From contig JAVTVJ010000653.1 in assembly GCA_034509425.1 (NCBI GenBank), forward strand, positions 372,001 through 436,000: a DNA stretch of 64,000 bases. Direction: 5' to 3'. The position numbers and the translations under genes are program-made. The notes under the pieces were generated by a model. That model did no database searches. It had not been told where the DNA came from and was given only the letters and a program-made list of their open reading frames with translations. This DNA is from Eopsaltria australis. Its lineage: Eukaryota; Chordata; Aves; Passeriformes; Petroicidae. Positions 13,901 through 28,300 of the stretch are shown in pieces (within the stretch, counting starts at the first letter, position 1; each line of letters starts with the position of its first letter).

Positions 13901-16900
13901 ATTTAACACACTGTCAAAGCATGGAAGTTAATTTGACTAAGAGCAGGATTAGACTAGACTTTTTCTAATCTAAAAGCCTACTAGACTAGAAAAAATATTT
14001 AAATCATGCAAAATATCTGAGAGATATAATATTAATAATTCAATTACATGCACACAATTCAGTTTATCCAGCTTACTCAAAAGCACAACAAATCTGTATG
14101 TTTCACATACCATATACTCCTTCCCACTCTGAATCTTTAGATGGTGAAGAAAGAAAATGAGATTGTAATGTGCCAATATCTCAAAAGGCAGAAGCTTTCC
14201 AGTTAACAAGACAGTGGTGATTTCAGTGGCAGAGCAGCTTTGATCTCTAAAGAAACACCTACAGTGAAGCCTGTTCCAACTGTCCATGTGAAAACTGTTT
14301 CCCTCATTTGGTCTGTGTATCACGTCCATATAACACCAAGCATTTCAGATTGCAATCAGTCACAATAACTGGACTAAGGTAAGATTTTGGCCGTGTTGAA
14401 GGGGGCTAAACACACTTCAAATTTGATATTGCAACATTTTTATAATAAAGTTACATCTGCTCTCAGATTCCAGCAATCCTGATTCCCCCTAACAAAGACT
14501 TTATTTCTCTTTTTTTTATTTCATACACCAGTACAGATCTAGATATGCATGTGCTGTCTTCCACAAGCACAGAGGTGCAACCAATAAATTGACAAACATG
14601 AATCTGTTTTCTGCAGACCTCCACTTCCAGTTTCAAGTGGAGCTTGGACAACCCTTCAAACATTAAGTTTCTAATGCCCACCTTCATTTAAATCACAGCT
14701 CAGTTACTCTTCAGCCCTAAGAAAAGAAACACCAAGTCCACACATGAATCTTATGCATCATAAATAACATCATCAAGGAATTTCTCTGGCCCAGTCTCTG
14801 ACACTTTCCAAGGGTTCCCTCGGATGCAGGATGAAAGCAAGCTGTGCTTCTCTGACACTGTTCTTTTAGACCACAGCTTATTCCCTGGTAATCCTTGTTG
14901 TTAGTGAATAATGAATGGCTTTGATCACGTCACCAAAAAAAACCCAAAAAAACCCCCCAAAAAACCCCAGGTTTGGTCAATAGGTTGGCAAGTGAGTAAA
15001 CAGAAATACACATACACAGATGAAAACACTCAATTTCATAATTGCTGGATCTTCTCTAACCTTTCAGTTTATCCTAAAGCAGGTAGATTTCATCTGGGCT
15101 CATTCATAATTTGATCTGTGTTCTGTATTTTCACTAAGAAGGCGATCACTTCCAATTTTTGCCTTTCCTAGTTCCAAAATATACACCCTATTCCCCTCAC
15201 CATCACCCTACCAGCTTTCCAAAGAGCAGCATCAAGCCCTCATGCCTGAATGAACTATTGAAATTCACAGGTATTTACATTATTAGAACTTGATTTCTCT
15301 TTCCCCATTTACACTACAATTAATCCCTCAAAGTCTCAAAAACACCAAACCATTTATGTGAGGGTCTCCAGCCACTTTTAATACTGGATTTCAACAGAAA
15401 AGAAGGATCTGTGTAACTCTGCTCCCTGTTTGAACATAAGGATGGACTATTCACATGTTTCATTAAACAAACCTTTGGCACAACATTCTCCCTCTCAAAA
15501 TATTTTCCTCACAAGCCTCTTTGCAAATAGTGGGAGTCCTGAAGAACTCACTGCTTACAGAACTCCTCCCTGTGAAGAAACTCAACAGGAACATCATGTC
15601 CTCCAAAGGCAGATGAAGTTTCTTTACAACTTTCTTCTGCGCCTTTTTTTTGATGCTTCATTTTTAAAGTGTTTCAACGTTCAGATTGAGAAAGAACACA
15701 CTTAAAATCTCTGCTGGTAGGGACACAAGCTATTTCCTCAAGTCAAAAAGCAGTTCAGTAACACTCTGTGTCACTTCCCAGAAAACTCAGCCAAACCATG
15801 CTGAAAACACTATCAACAGGGTATTTTAACTGCAGGGATTAACATTTTGACATTTCACAACTTGCTGTAGAAATCTGTGTTTTCGGTGCAGAATACACCA
15901 AACGAGCATCCAGGGTTTTAATCTGGCCGTGTGCCTGAACCAACACCAGTCTGTATCCTCTAGAACAACCTGCAGAAAGAGGACTGCACAACACAACACA
16001 AGTGAGCCATTTCCCCTTCCTGATGCCGGTACAAGTCGGGAATAGAAAATGAAACGAGTTTAACCTGTCGAAACTTTCCCACTTTGCCGTTTTGTGTTGA
16101 GGACCCACTAAGAAGAGCAAGATCTTTCACCACTTTAACCATTCATTCCCAGTAGCAAAGAGCTCTCATCTCCACCTGTCAACTACTGTCCCTAAAAAGG
16201 GCATTTAGTAGGCTTTCTTACTGAAGATCCACACAGAAATCACAAGTCTTCCGAGCTGAAATATTATTTTAAGAAATCAACAGTACCCTAATTAACAGTA
16301 GAGGAGATGTTTCTAGTGCAGAACAGCACTCCACTCTCAGAATACTAATAATCTGTTTAATTACAGCCTGAAAAATGGAATCATCCTCCAAGCAGGATGG
16401 TTCTCATTCCATAGATGATTTTACCTATAAATCCTGTCTCCACTAACAGGAGTTAAACTGAAGGAAGGTATGTAAGATTTGGTTTGTTTAGGTTAAAACT
16501 TGCCAAACAACAGGATTCAACTGTTTTAATTTATCTTCAGCTTCTGAAGGTGGAAACAACCAATATTTACAATGGTTTCTTGGCCTTCAGATTGTAGAAC
16601 TATTTTTTTGTGAAATAATACAAACACTGACAGCTGTTTAAAGATAACTGCTCATCAATAAAGTGCCCGTTCTTTCACAGAATAAAGTATGGTTGTCTAA
16701 AATGAAGCTAATCGGGCAGGTTTTCAGAGAAAAACAAGAAATCTGTGTTTGTGTGCACATGGATATGTACTTGTGTGTAACTGCTGCTATGCCAAGGGGG
16801 GTGAGACACAACCCTCTTGCTAGAAATTTGGCTTAAAGCTCTCACCTTCAACATCCACAATCCTTGAAACAGAATAAGCACGTTGAGCTAGCAAGTGAAA

Positions 16901-19221
16901 AAATATTCAGCACTCTCACGGTGGGTAAATACAACCTATAGGAACATTTTCAAGCAGCTCAAATAACCTCGGGCTTCTACACTCACCTGTGCAGCAGCTC
17001 TCAAATCAAGACAGCTACTTACAAACAAAGCCCAACTCCTATAAACCCTACAGTACACAATAGCTGAAAACCACTCCTGCACAAGTGCTTTGAAGAACAA
17101 TGTCCCATGTGGCTGCAGTTGCTAGAACTTACCTTCCAGAACTAATAAACAACACGTCCATGTGAGATCTGAGCATTAAAGGATTCAGGAAGAATGAGCA
17201 AAACTAGTTTTGCAAGTCATACTCATTAAGATCCTAATGACACAGCCACAAAGCTGGCATGTGAGAAGCCCCAAGAAATCCAAGACACTGAACACAAGAC
17301 TGATTTTCCTCTAGGTTGTAAGGTGGAATCAAGCCTATCACAGAAGGATCATCACAACCAAGGACAACTTCCACCTGGAAACTACAGACAATGCTTTAAA
17401 TGTCCTTGTTTGAGCCATAGCTCTGCCATCTACTTTTTCAAGCTATCCTTAATGCTAAGGACAGAACTGTGACTGAAACAACAGCAGAAATCATTTGCTT
17501 TTGCCAAACTGCAAGAGAATTCAAAGGCCCAACACTGGGCTGCCATGATGGAAGCGTAGAAGCTAACTTAAGTTGTAAAGGGTATTTTCAGCAAAACCAG
17601 GCAGATAAATCCAGTGAAGATACTAGAACATCTCCCAGAAACATCAACTTCTTTTTCAATCACCGTCAAATTATGACTTTTATTAATGAACCACCAGGTT
17701 CGCAGCATCTTCTTTAGGTTAGCCTGATATTTTTAGTGTTCCAATTCACAGTGGGAAAGACAAGTACAGCTTAACTAGAGAACTTTCCCCTGAGTATTTT
17801 CACTCTTTTGATCTCACACATTCATCAAGTGGCATTAATTTTGTCCAGTCTTTTTAGAGTGGGAGATGAAGCCCTCAAATAAAGGCACTGCTTTTTGATT
17901 TGCTCTTCTTTCCAGATTCCTTCCATTCTCCCCATGTACTTGGGAAAACCAAAGCAAGGAAACCTGCTTAAAAACAAATCATCTAATCCAGGGGACAAAT
18001 ACCCAACTACTGCTTCGAAATCTGAAGACAGCATTCTCCCAGGTGTTACAAGCAGCAAAGGCAACTCCTGAATGTGTCAAATACTGTGAGATCCCTGTGA
18101 GCACTGCAGACCCAGCACTGTCCCATAACACCAGCCAGATCTACCAGCAATTTATAGTTTTTGGGACACAGCAGCCACCAGGTACATAAGAGGAACTGAT
18201 TTTCATTTTTAAAGCACTTATAAAGAACTAAATTATTCAAATTTCCTTAGAGCATGGAGTGTCCCAAGAATAACCCTGCAGAACAAAGTTTGGTCTTCAA
18301 GAGTTACAGCAGAGAGGCTTCTGCAACTTCCTATTGACAAAAGCTATGCTGTGTTCTAAGTTGGGCTTTTTTCAAAACCAAAATGCAAAGAGAACCCCAA
18401 TCCCAAATCCCTGCCCGCTTTGCTTCCTCAGAATAAAGTTCTCCTTTAAGACTGTACACAGCTTAGCACCTGCAAATAAGTGCTATTTTATGTAGCTCTT
18501 TAATTGTTCCAAAGTAAGGTCTGAAAACCCCAATTTCAGCACACACTACAAGTCTGAGTATACACCCCTGATGATCAAATGGGATTTGTTTCAAAGCAGG
18601 GGGTTTATATCTTTTTGTCCTTGGAATTTTGATACAAACAGTTTTCAAACCCATTGCAAAAACCCCAGTCACAAATCCTAGGAGGATTTGAATTAGTCAA
18701 GCTTTCACTCTTAAGCTAATAAATGTAGAGGCAACTATGTTCATCAGGTCTGGTTCCAAAACAGGATTTTTAATATGTATTTTCCAACAGTGATACCTTA
18801 GAACTACAGAATTCAAAAATGTTTTTGTGGAAGTTAAAACAGAGAAAAAATTATTTTACCTGTAAATTTCTGGAGTAATGTATTAATGATTATATACTGA
18901 CCAAAGCAGCAGGGAAAAAAGTCATTTTACCAAGTCTACTTTCTTCTATTCTCTTCCCACTAATCCTCCCTCTGGTAACACATGTAATCTCAGGTCAGTG
19001 AAATACCATTTCACACACATTAATTTTTCTAACTTTGTATGTACAGAAAGAGTGGACCAAGCAACCTGCAACACTTATAAAGAGTTAGGAGCTTGTTTTC
19101 CACGATCTGCTCATCATGGTAAATTTCCAGACTCCTGAACATTTCACTGGTGTCAAAATTTACGTGCTGCCAGATCCGTGTACAAGTCAGGTTCAGAAAA
19201 AGAACTATACAAAGAAAGTAC

Positions 19222-19375
19222 CTGCTGCCTCCAGTAAGGCTTCTAGTCTTGCTTGTGTTTCTGGATCCACAGTTCTCAAGTCCGCACCTTCTGCAGCACT
19301 CGATAAGAATAACTCCGATGTGGTTTTAAGTACTGGGTTATCAAGATCTTCTTGGTCCAAAATAAATGATTCAAC
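19222..19375 (-). CDS. ANKHD1: ANKHD1 coding exon 2
   Basis: This exon is 154 bp (51 codons plus 1 base). The acceptor reads AAACAG|GTTGAATC and the donor GCAG|GTACTTTC. The peptide begins VESFILDQEDLDNPVLKTTS and ends LEALLEAA(G). It continues in phase from exon 1 (SDEDEVSE|VESF) exactly as in other vertebrates. It is the only coding island seen between 1 and 33.7 kb. Confidence 0.95.
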
Positions 19376-22300
19376 CTGTTTGCCAAGTTAGAAAAACAAT
19401 TTTACCATTTTTGAAGCTTTAAAGTCAATCTAAAATATTACCAAAAAAATCACAAAATTAATCTAGCTGTACTATCATAACTGTGTTTTAACTGCCAAGA
19501 AAATAGAACAAAACTGCAAAAAGATCTCATCAACTCACTGAAGAGGTAGTTAAAACCACAAAAAAAACCCACCACATAACAAAAATTTTCTTGCAAAAAT
19601 TACAGTTTAAAGCACCTGAAATACAGCAAGGTGAACTCAGATTAAATACTGAATAAGTGTTATGCATGTTGCACAGTTAACCACCCAAGCAGGCAGCCAC
19701 AAGAGGCTGCAACATCTTTGTCACCAGAAGTTCATCTCCCCATGTTATTAATAAAAGCTGCCAGTAATGACTTTGGTACAGCTGGACCTATCTGAGTGCC
19801 AGGGAAAGATGGAATGTGTTCCCGAGATGCCTTTCACTTCTCTTTTAAAAGTAATTTCAACAGAGGTAGCACAGAGATTTTGTTTATTTTGAGCAGGAAC
19901 ACAAGAGTTGACCAAAACTGAACACCAAAACATCTGTCCCCAAGCTGGCACTCAGCATTACCCCAGTCTGCCCTGCTTTCTGGACAAGAACAGATCTGCA
20001 GAAGGATTAAGCAGGCAGGTATTCCAACTGAGCAGCAATAATGCTGTCCCACCAGTGCCCCACGTGACCTCCAAACACAAGCCCATGGAATTACTCAACA
20101 TAACACACTGCAGTTTTATGACAGCTTGCCAGGGTAAACAAGGAGGATACCTGACTCACACTGTAATGAGAGCAGAGCTACATTTCAGAATCTCCCAAGC
20201 TCAGACATAATTTCCTCTATTTTCAGTAATATTTTAAGACAAAAACACTGTTTCATAATTAGATATTGTCTGTTATCTGTACCAACACTGCAGGTGCCTT
20301 AGGTTTGCTGTAGAAATGAGACATTCATGTTACTCAGCCACTGCTGCCCTCTCGCACTTTATTTCTCAGTCTCGCATTCATTTCTCAGTTTTCCCCAAAA
20401 TACTTCCCCCTATTTTTCCTCAACCCAGCAGAAAACCATCATCTCATTTCCCCTGGAAATGAAAATTTATACTTAGAAAAAAAAAAATCAAATCAGGCCA
20501 TCTGCAAATTCATTAAGTGCTCCATTGTGTGAACAATGTTAACAGGATCTGGGAGCAGCACAGAGCACTGCTATTCAAGAGCAACTTGGGTTCGCTCATT
20601 TCTTCCCCTTTTTGATATGTAAATGGCTGTAACACTATCCCTGGTGTCCAGGCCAGCCCTGTGTGCCAGGGAAATGCTAACATCGGAATATAATGGGAAT
20701 CAGGGAGCAAGTATGATTTTTTAGGAACACTGAACAGGAGGTCCACATCTCAGTGGATATTTGTGATCCCAGCCAGCCTACAGAAAGTAGATCTTGTGTG
20801 CCAGATGCCAATATTAAAGGTAAGGCAGCAGGCTCTGATTTGGTGCTCAGAGAAGCAAGATTTCTAGATTCTAGTGCAAGCAACGGTCCTAAAATAAGAA
20901 ACTGTTATTGCAAGAAAGAGTTGAACATTAAACAGGCAGAAAATGAGTGACCCAAACCAGTGATACACATTTGTACTACAAACAAAGGAGAGCTATTTAC
21001 AACTCACAGCAAAACCCATTCCTACAGTAAGATCCCCCTCAGCAGAACTCAAATTCCAGGTTAGTCTACAACCAGCTTAATGATTCCCTGTTTTCATGAG
21101 CTCTGATACAAAACTGACTTCTGAGAAAATTCACCCTTCCCTACATGAGTACTTGAGGGTTTTTCATTTTTTTCCCCACAAGATTACACAAGGCACTAAT
21201 ACGATAGAAATATTTTTATTGCAACACGTTTGTGTGACATGGTGAAGGGCAGAAAATCCCACTGTATGTGTACCCAGACCATTCATTATATACAGCTGAG
21301 AACTACATACAAGGAATTTTATTAGATGATTATGGACATCTTTCTTCATCAGCTACACCACTACATTTAACAGCAGTCCTCCCTTTTGAGGACATACCAA
21401 AAGGATGAAAATGTCCCCTATCACTGAAGCGACTGCACTTGAGAGCAGCAAACACTGCAGAAACACTCAGTGCTCCTGGCAAGCCTAAAGGTTGAGCCAC
21501 GGGAAGAGCCGGGCAATCCTCAGCCAAAGAGAACCACAGCAGCCTTGCAGCAACCTGCCAGAAGCTGTCCTGCTGCAAATTCTAAAACTTCATGGTTTTG
21601 ACACTTTGGTAATGATTTGGACCATTTTCTCCCTGCCTGCTGCCCACCCAAGCTCACCGGGATATATTTACAGGATATTACAGGCAACAATGCACCTCTT
21701 GAACCTGAATCAGTGTTAATTCACCATTCACAAATACTCAGCTTGCAAAGAACCTCTCTCCCCCCAACAGGGAATACATTATGCTTACAGAAACCTCTAA
21801 ACAAGTCTGTCTTTTTAACAATGATTGTGCAAACACTACTAATTAAAGTGAATTACACACACAGTTTTTACTTAAGAATACAAGTTGGGCAGTACTGGCA
21901 CAGTCTGCTCTTTTCACCACTTTTTTTCAACTCTTCCTGCCTTCCAGCTCTTCTTTACATCAACAACTGTACTTCCAGAGACCTTACACATTTTAAAATC
22001 TCACCAAAAATCCTGTTTCATATACAATATTTTCATCATAGTTTTCCATCAGAAGAAGGCAGATGCTTTCATTATTACTGCACATGTTGAGCAACAATTT
22101 TTAGGTTTAGTTTTGATTGCTAGTAAGAGCTTAATAACATACCCACAACACAAATATAACTTGAGTGTGAAAATACTGAAAATCCATATGCAAAATGTTA
22201 AAATAGCTGCAGCACCGCCAGTCTCCCAGAACAAACTTCAATGTATTTTCAAGTCAGAACGTCTGACATTTCCGTAAATCAATGCATTCTCGCTCACTAA

Positions 22301-25300
22301 GACAAAGCTAGAGAGAATGAACAGTTGGATATCTTAACACTAATAGCAGAGTGAGAAACTACCTAACTGATCAGATATCTCTTATGAATGGAAGTGACCT
22401 ACAATGATCACATATTAATAATAATTATTTTAAAAATCAAACTATCTCAAATATATCGAACAAATTTGGCTTTTCAAACAAGAAATAAACTTTGCTACAC
22501 ATCAAAACAAGCAAGTAAAAAACCCAAACATATTTCATGTTAGCATTCCTGGAAGACATAATACACTGCTCATGTGGCACAATTTAGGCACTCTTCTCTA
22601 TCCTAATCAGATCTGCTGCAAAGTGATAGAGTAACCAGTCACTGTGCTATTTTTGGATTATTTTGCGAGCTGCTTCGGGCAGTTAATAAGCATCTTACTT
22701 GGGAAGGCTCATTAGGAACACATGGATTCCAGACATTATTCTAACTGCCAAAACAATTTCACCTTCCCAGTGAAAACCCAAGAATCTGCACAGGACTCAG
22801 GGCAGGGCTTCACCACACCATGAGTCTCGTGCTCTTCCACAGCAAGGATGGACCTTGCCTGAAGTTCTGCCAAGGACTGCAGCAGCCTGGCAGCTCTGCA
22901 GATCCAGTTACAGCCCTGGTTCCTCCCTCCATCGCAGCCATGTGGCCTCAGCTCCATCAGTGTTTATGTGTGAATACCAAGACTGAGTTTTCCTGCAGGT
23001 CAGGGGGATGCAGAGAGACTTTGCAGGCACCAACATCACCACTAACACTGGCAGTTGTGGTGAGATGGACAATGACGTGCAAGGTTACAACACATTTCTA
23101 ATATTAAATCTAAACTGATCTTCCTTATGTTGCACTACTGCAAAGTACTTTTCCCAGAATAGCCTGGACCTGCTCACAAATAGCCTGTTCCTGACAGGCT
23201 ACAGAGGATGGAAAAGCTTCCTGGGTAGCTGTAGAGCACCATTCTCTCCTGCAGGCAAGGGCAGCAGCAGAGACAGCTCCTTCTGTCTCTTCCTTCCATT
23301 TGTGCCACATTAGTGCTCCTGGGAAGACTCTCTTTACAAAAAGTGTTGATGGGAAAGAGAAAGGTGCTGTTAAATTATTTCCTTGAACTTGTATTTTCCA
23401 GGAACCCCTTGAGCAATGAACACTTTTTGGGGGTAACAACACCCTTTGCTCTGTTTGTGGAGTACCTACAAATAATGAGGGTGCAAGCTCTTGACTGGGA
23501 CTCCTAAACTCCTGCTTTTTATGCAAATAAATGACTACCTGAATTTCTCTATTGTGTTAGGAAACTCCTAATTACTTCTGTAATTCCATTTGGACATTTT
23601 CACTCTGTAATTAACAACACCTGCAATGCTGTGTTAGGATCTCACTAGAAAGCCCTTGTGGATTTGTCTGACAAACCCAGCCTCCAACTGTTTATGTTGT
23701 CATGTCCTTTAATAAAGTGAATATCAATACTGGACTAATACTTGCAACCATGTTCTAAAAGTTTTGGGAAATAGTGATAGGACATAGCACTAAATTAAGA
23801 ATGAAAATGAGTTTGTATTTCAAATTTGACATCAAACCCCTTTAAATTCCACATATAAAGGATGTCAGCTTCACAACCATTAAAAAAAATTATTCCAAGG
23901 AAAAAGTAAAGTGAAGGATTTTGTCCCTGACATGACACTCTTAGATAATCCCTGCAATGAGTAAGTGCACCACTACCCGCCTGGTGTGGGCTTAACACCA
24001 CCAAAAGGCCTGGTTTTGATTTACCAGAAGATGCACTTTTCAACACTCCTCCCCTGCCAGCCCAGCCAAACATTTTTGCACCTGCTTAAGGTGCCTTCCT
24101 GTACAATCATCTCAATTTCAAGAGATGGAGTAAAGGAAGAGGAGAAAACACACACTAATGTGGGAATTTTCACAAAACCTTTCAGTGGGATCTCAGGACA
24201 CTGTCCTTTCTTGGCACTTCAAAGCTAGAGAGAGAAAACAAACATTTCAGGGAAGTACTCTAGAGTCAGTACCTAGAAACAACAGAGAATCAATGGGAAC
24301 ATCAATTCAGACAAAATTAATGATATAAAACCATACCCACTCTGTTTGGCTTGAGCTGTAATTTCTGAAGACAGTTTTTCCCATTAAAAAATGCAAGTTT
24401 CAGCCCAAAAAGACAGAAGCCACCACGAGAACCACCAAGAGAGAATTGTCCAGCACTATGGATGCTGTGATTACACAGTATCCTGCCAGCCCCAGGGATA
24501 CAGGTGCTTGGGGACATCACCACCTCAGTGGGTAGCATAAAGTACCTGAAACATCATTTCCAGTCACTTCTCACCTTGTGACAAGTCAGACACTTCCACA
24601 GGTTGCCTTAACACATCAAAAAGGGAGAAAACTCAGGGAAGGAAACGATTTTCTACCACTTAACTAAATTTCATGGAGTCTGAGAAGCTGGAAGATGATT
24701 CTTCTGGGGACAGAAAGGCATTAGATCACCTCAGCTCCCTGGAAGGCCATAAACCTGACCATGGCTCCACCTATAAGTGGAGCTGTCAGTGCTCAGCACC
24801 TGCAGCAGCAGCTCTGTAGGCAGGGCATTAGATTGGGAGGGTGGGGAGAGAAGGGGTGCAAATCTGTTTAGCTCAGGCTGCAACAGGAAGCTGACTGACT
24901 GAAGGCAGGATTATCTAAAGGACAGCCTTTATTCCCATAGATGTTAAGCAATTAGCAGCTAATGAAACAAGCAGCTATAGGATCTGGGCTGGGGTGAGCT
25001 CGTTTCAGAGCAGGTTCATGTTGCACACGCTGCTATAGATACGGTGTAAATACAGGTGGACACAACCTCCTGATCTGTCGCTGCAAGCAAGGAAAGGCCC
25101 TCACACACACAGCGTGGGCCATGAGTCCAACATCACACATCAAACACAATGTTCTTGATGTGTTACCTCACGAGCTGACTGAAATGATGGCAGAGACAGC
25201 AGGCAGGGAGCAAGGACTGACATCTTTATGGCTGCTCCACCACAGAGTCTCAAGCCTGGCATCCCACATCACCAGTCAGTTCTCAAAATTGAAGCTGTTA

Positions 25301-28300
25301 TTGGAAACATGCAGATAAAACAATAACTCAGAGTTAATGTTTTATAGTATTACTCTCCCCTGCCACAGATTGCTGATCCTGAGTTTCAATTTTCTTGCAC
25401 TCACACTGAACCATAAGCAGACATTCCTGGACAAGCAGCTGTCAAATGGTTCATGTCAATTTGACCACTTACCTGATTTCTCTCTTAAGCAAACAACTGA
25501 CACTAGGCCATTTAAGTAGTTCTGAATACTACAAACTACACCTTATCCCATGCCTCTAGAAAGAGCTGTCTGATCTATGGAGCTTCCAGAAACAAGAAGG
25601 CTACAAGTTATTTTTTTTAAAACACTGTTTCACAACATAAGCAACATGATTGCACCTGTTAACCCTCATGGAATTAAGGCACAGAGCACACAGGTTGACT
25701 TCTCTTGGTACAAGAAACTGGCAATGTTACAAAGTTTCTCTGTACAGCAGAGAAGAAAACTTAACTCATCTCAGGAACCACTGAAAAAACCCAAAGAACT
25801 GTTAAAACCAGCCTGCAGCTATCACATATTCACTGCCTGATAAACAGCAATAATTATAGCTATATTTTCCCAATGTACAAAAACAATCTTTTGCAGCAAG
25901 GAGCCGTCATGTACAGAACTGAAACCGACATCTGAAGCTTCTTCAGAATTCACGTATCAATCCCAGTAAATCAAGTGCCAATTCTTGACATGTATACCAA
26001 AGAAAACCTTCGAAAGGAGACCAGGAAACTTGACTGAAATAAGCACCACTTGCACTAAGCACTTTTCATTTTCATGTATTCTATCTCAGTCCACTCTAAA
26101 TCATGTTTTCAGTGCTCAATCTCAATCACATGTTTCCATGTGCTCTAAGATTCCCTCCTCACCTGTTTTTCCTATCTAATATTCCCACGGAAAGAACCCC
26201 TCTTCTTTCCTCACCTCAAACCAAGAAACAGCTGGCATAATTCAGTATTCTGATTTATTAGAATATAAACCAGAATTGTTGCATCAATTTAGCCAGGGCT
26301 TTCAGGATGGTGTCCTTGCTCAAGTATTAAATCCCAGGCATTAAAACAAAGTGAAGGCAACTTTTAAGATGAATAGATGCATTTGTTTGCTGATGTAAAA
26401 GCTCACACCCAACCAAGATGGGAAATAGTCTAAGTCACCTTCTTGGAAATGACCTTTTAAAATCTCTTTTCAATCCAAGGGGACAATGCCTAAGAGAAAA
26501 AAAAAATCATACAAGTGGATCTCGAATACAATAGTAATTCAATAATCTGTTTCCAGGCCAACCTATACATTTCAGATAGAGGAGTATCAACATTTAAAGC
26601 GACTAATTAAATTATCTAGAGGCTTATAGCAAACTGAAAATCATCCTGGGCTCTCTGCCCCTCTCAGAGCCCAAGCTAGTGGCAGCTATTCTTTTCAAGG
26701 CCTGGATAAACAGGTCTGTGCATGCTGTCCCACTGCCAAAGCAGCAGAAACCCCAATGCAACTCCTGAGCCATCACTTAGTCATTTCAAAGAAACTATCA
26801 GAGAGCCCTGCCTAAGCTGTGATCCACTGAAAATACAAGACGTAGCAGCACAAGGTCTTTAAAATATAGCTATTTTACAAAAATAATTAAAAGAGAGACA
26901 CTTATTTAAGCTGTTGAATTTATCTTAAGAAATCCTAAATGTAAAGCATTCACGTGAGAGACTCCTTTTTCCCCTGGCTCCTTTTCAGGTCGTGGAGGAA
27001 CACAAACTCTAAAGAGGAGATGTTCAGAAGTCACCATGACCGAGGATCGCAGTTTGGACTCAGATCATTCAGCCCTAAATGCTGATCTCTGTTCTTGCCT
27101 TGGTCTGAAATATGACTGACTTACCTACCTACCTACCTGCCATGTAACACTGTTAGAGTCATGATTTTGGAAAGGGAAAAGTTCAACAGGTTTAGGGATT
27201 TCCCCAGAAGAAAATCTTAGTTAATTAGTAATCCTCATGTTTTACTGAAGGCAAGGAGAACAACTTAGGGACCTAGCTAAAACCTAATACTAAAACACAA
27301 AATGTTCAAAACATGGGAGGTGACTCTCTGTTGGCCCACTGTCCACCAGTCAATAAAACATCCTCTTTTTCCTTTATTAGGGAATATTTTCTTCCTGCAG
27401 GATGGGTATGCAGGAAGGTACCTTTGAAAAGCTCTCCTGGCCAGAAAGGGCCAGCAACACTTGTCTCTTCTCAGCTACCACCAGTATTTGGACAAACACA
27501 TCATCATAATTCAACCATGAGTAACCCCTCTCAATCTTCAGCACTTTTCCAACAGATTCTGGGATGATTTGGAAGAGCTAAAGATGAAAACACTTCTGAA
27601 AAAAAAAATCTCGACTCCCTCTTGAAAGCAAAGGGCAAAAGTGAGTAAGGGGTCTCATCTCACAAAAAGCGAGAAAGAAGTAACAGGATCAAGCACAGGA
27701 CCAGCTCTTTTATGTTTTATCATAGTAAGTGTTTTCTGTCTGCACTTGAGCAGGAGATACACAATACTGCAAAAATGGAAAAAATTTTCTTGTATTTTAC
27801 AGAACTTTCAAATAATCAACATTACATAAGAAAAAAAATTCTTAAGTAATGAGTTGCAAGAGTAAAAAAAAAAAGATACTATCCTATAATAGGACGCATT
27901 TCCATAAATTTCACTTGCTCAGCATTCTTCCAAGAATATGCAAAATAAAAACTCTGCACTTTCACAACAAAAAGGGAGAAGTACTTTTTGGGGGAAAAAA
28001 ACCCCAAACTATCTGTATTCTATTACAATACATATCTGTGTATATTAAGAACTATAGCATATCATCCTAAATGAACTCCTAAATCTAAATATTAATTCCT
28101 CTGTACCCCCCCTTTGTCAGAGGCAGCATGGTTTTGCAACATAAAGGTTGCAACCTTGTTACTGCAGTCTGTTGCTACAAAAAAGAAGTATTTGTATCAT
28201 TTCAAAGTTAAAGTAATCTTTAGTTTATCTCAGACCAAGGTCACATGAGGTATCAGCGAGAAAGTTTCTGTCTGAGATAACCTGAGGCCAGGCACTGTTC

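Larger units (their letters stand above)
1..19221 (-). other. ANKHD1: ANKHD1 intron 2 (5' portion, runs off window)
   Basis: This is AT-rich sequence of more than 19 kb without a recognisable exon. I looked for the next ANKHD1 segment (the conserved block before the first ankyrin repeat) on the minus strand and did not find it. Contents noted: poly(T) tracts near 8.15 kb, an AT/AC microsatellite near 10.9 kb, an A/C-rich run at 14.93 kb, a palindrome at 5.15 kb, and a GC/CpG-richer patch at 8.44-8.70 kb. No CR1 copy was recognised. All short open frames here look random. Confidence 0.8.

Noticed and set aside
21617..22277. Plus-strand frames of 157 and 130 codons in ANKHD1 intron 1
   Set aside because: They overlap each other in different frames in AT-rich DNA, with no recognisable domain or codon bias. 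They are probably chance frames.
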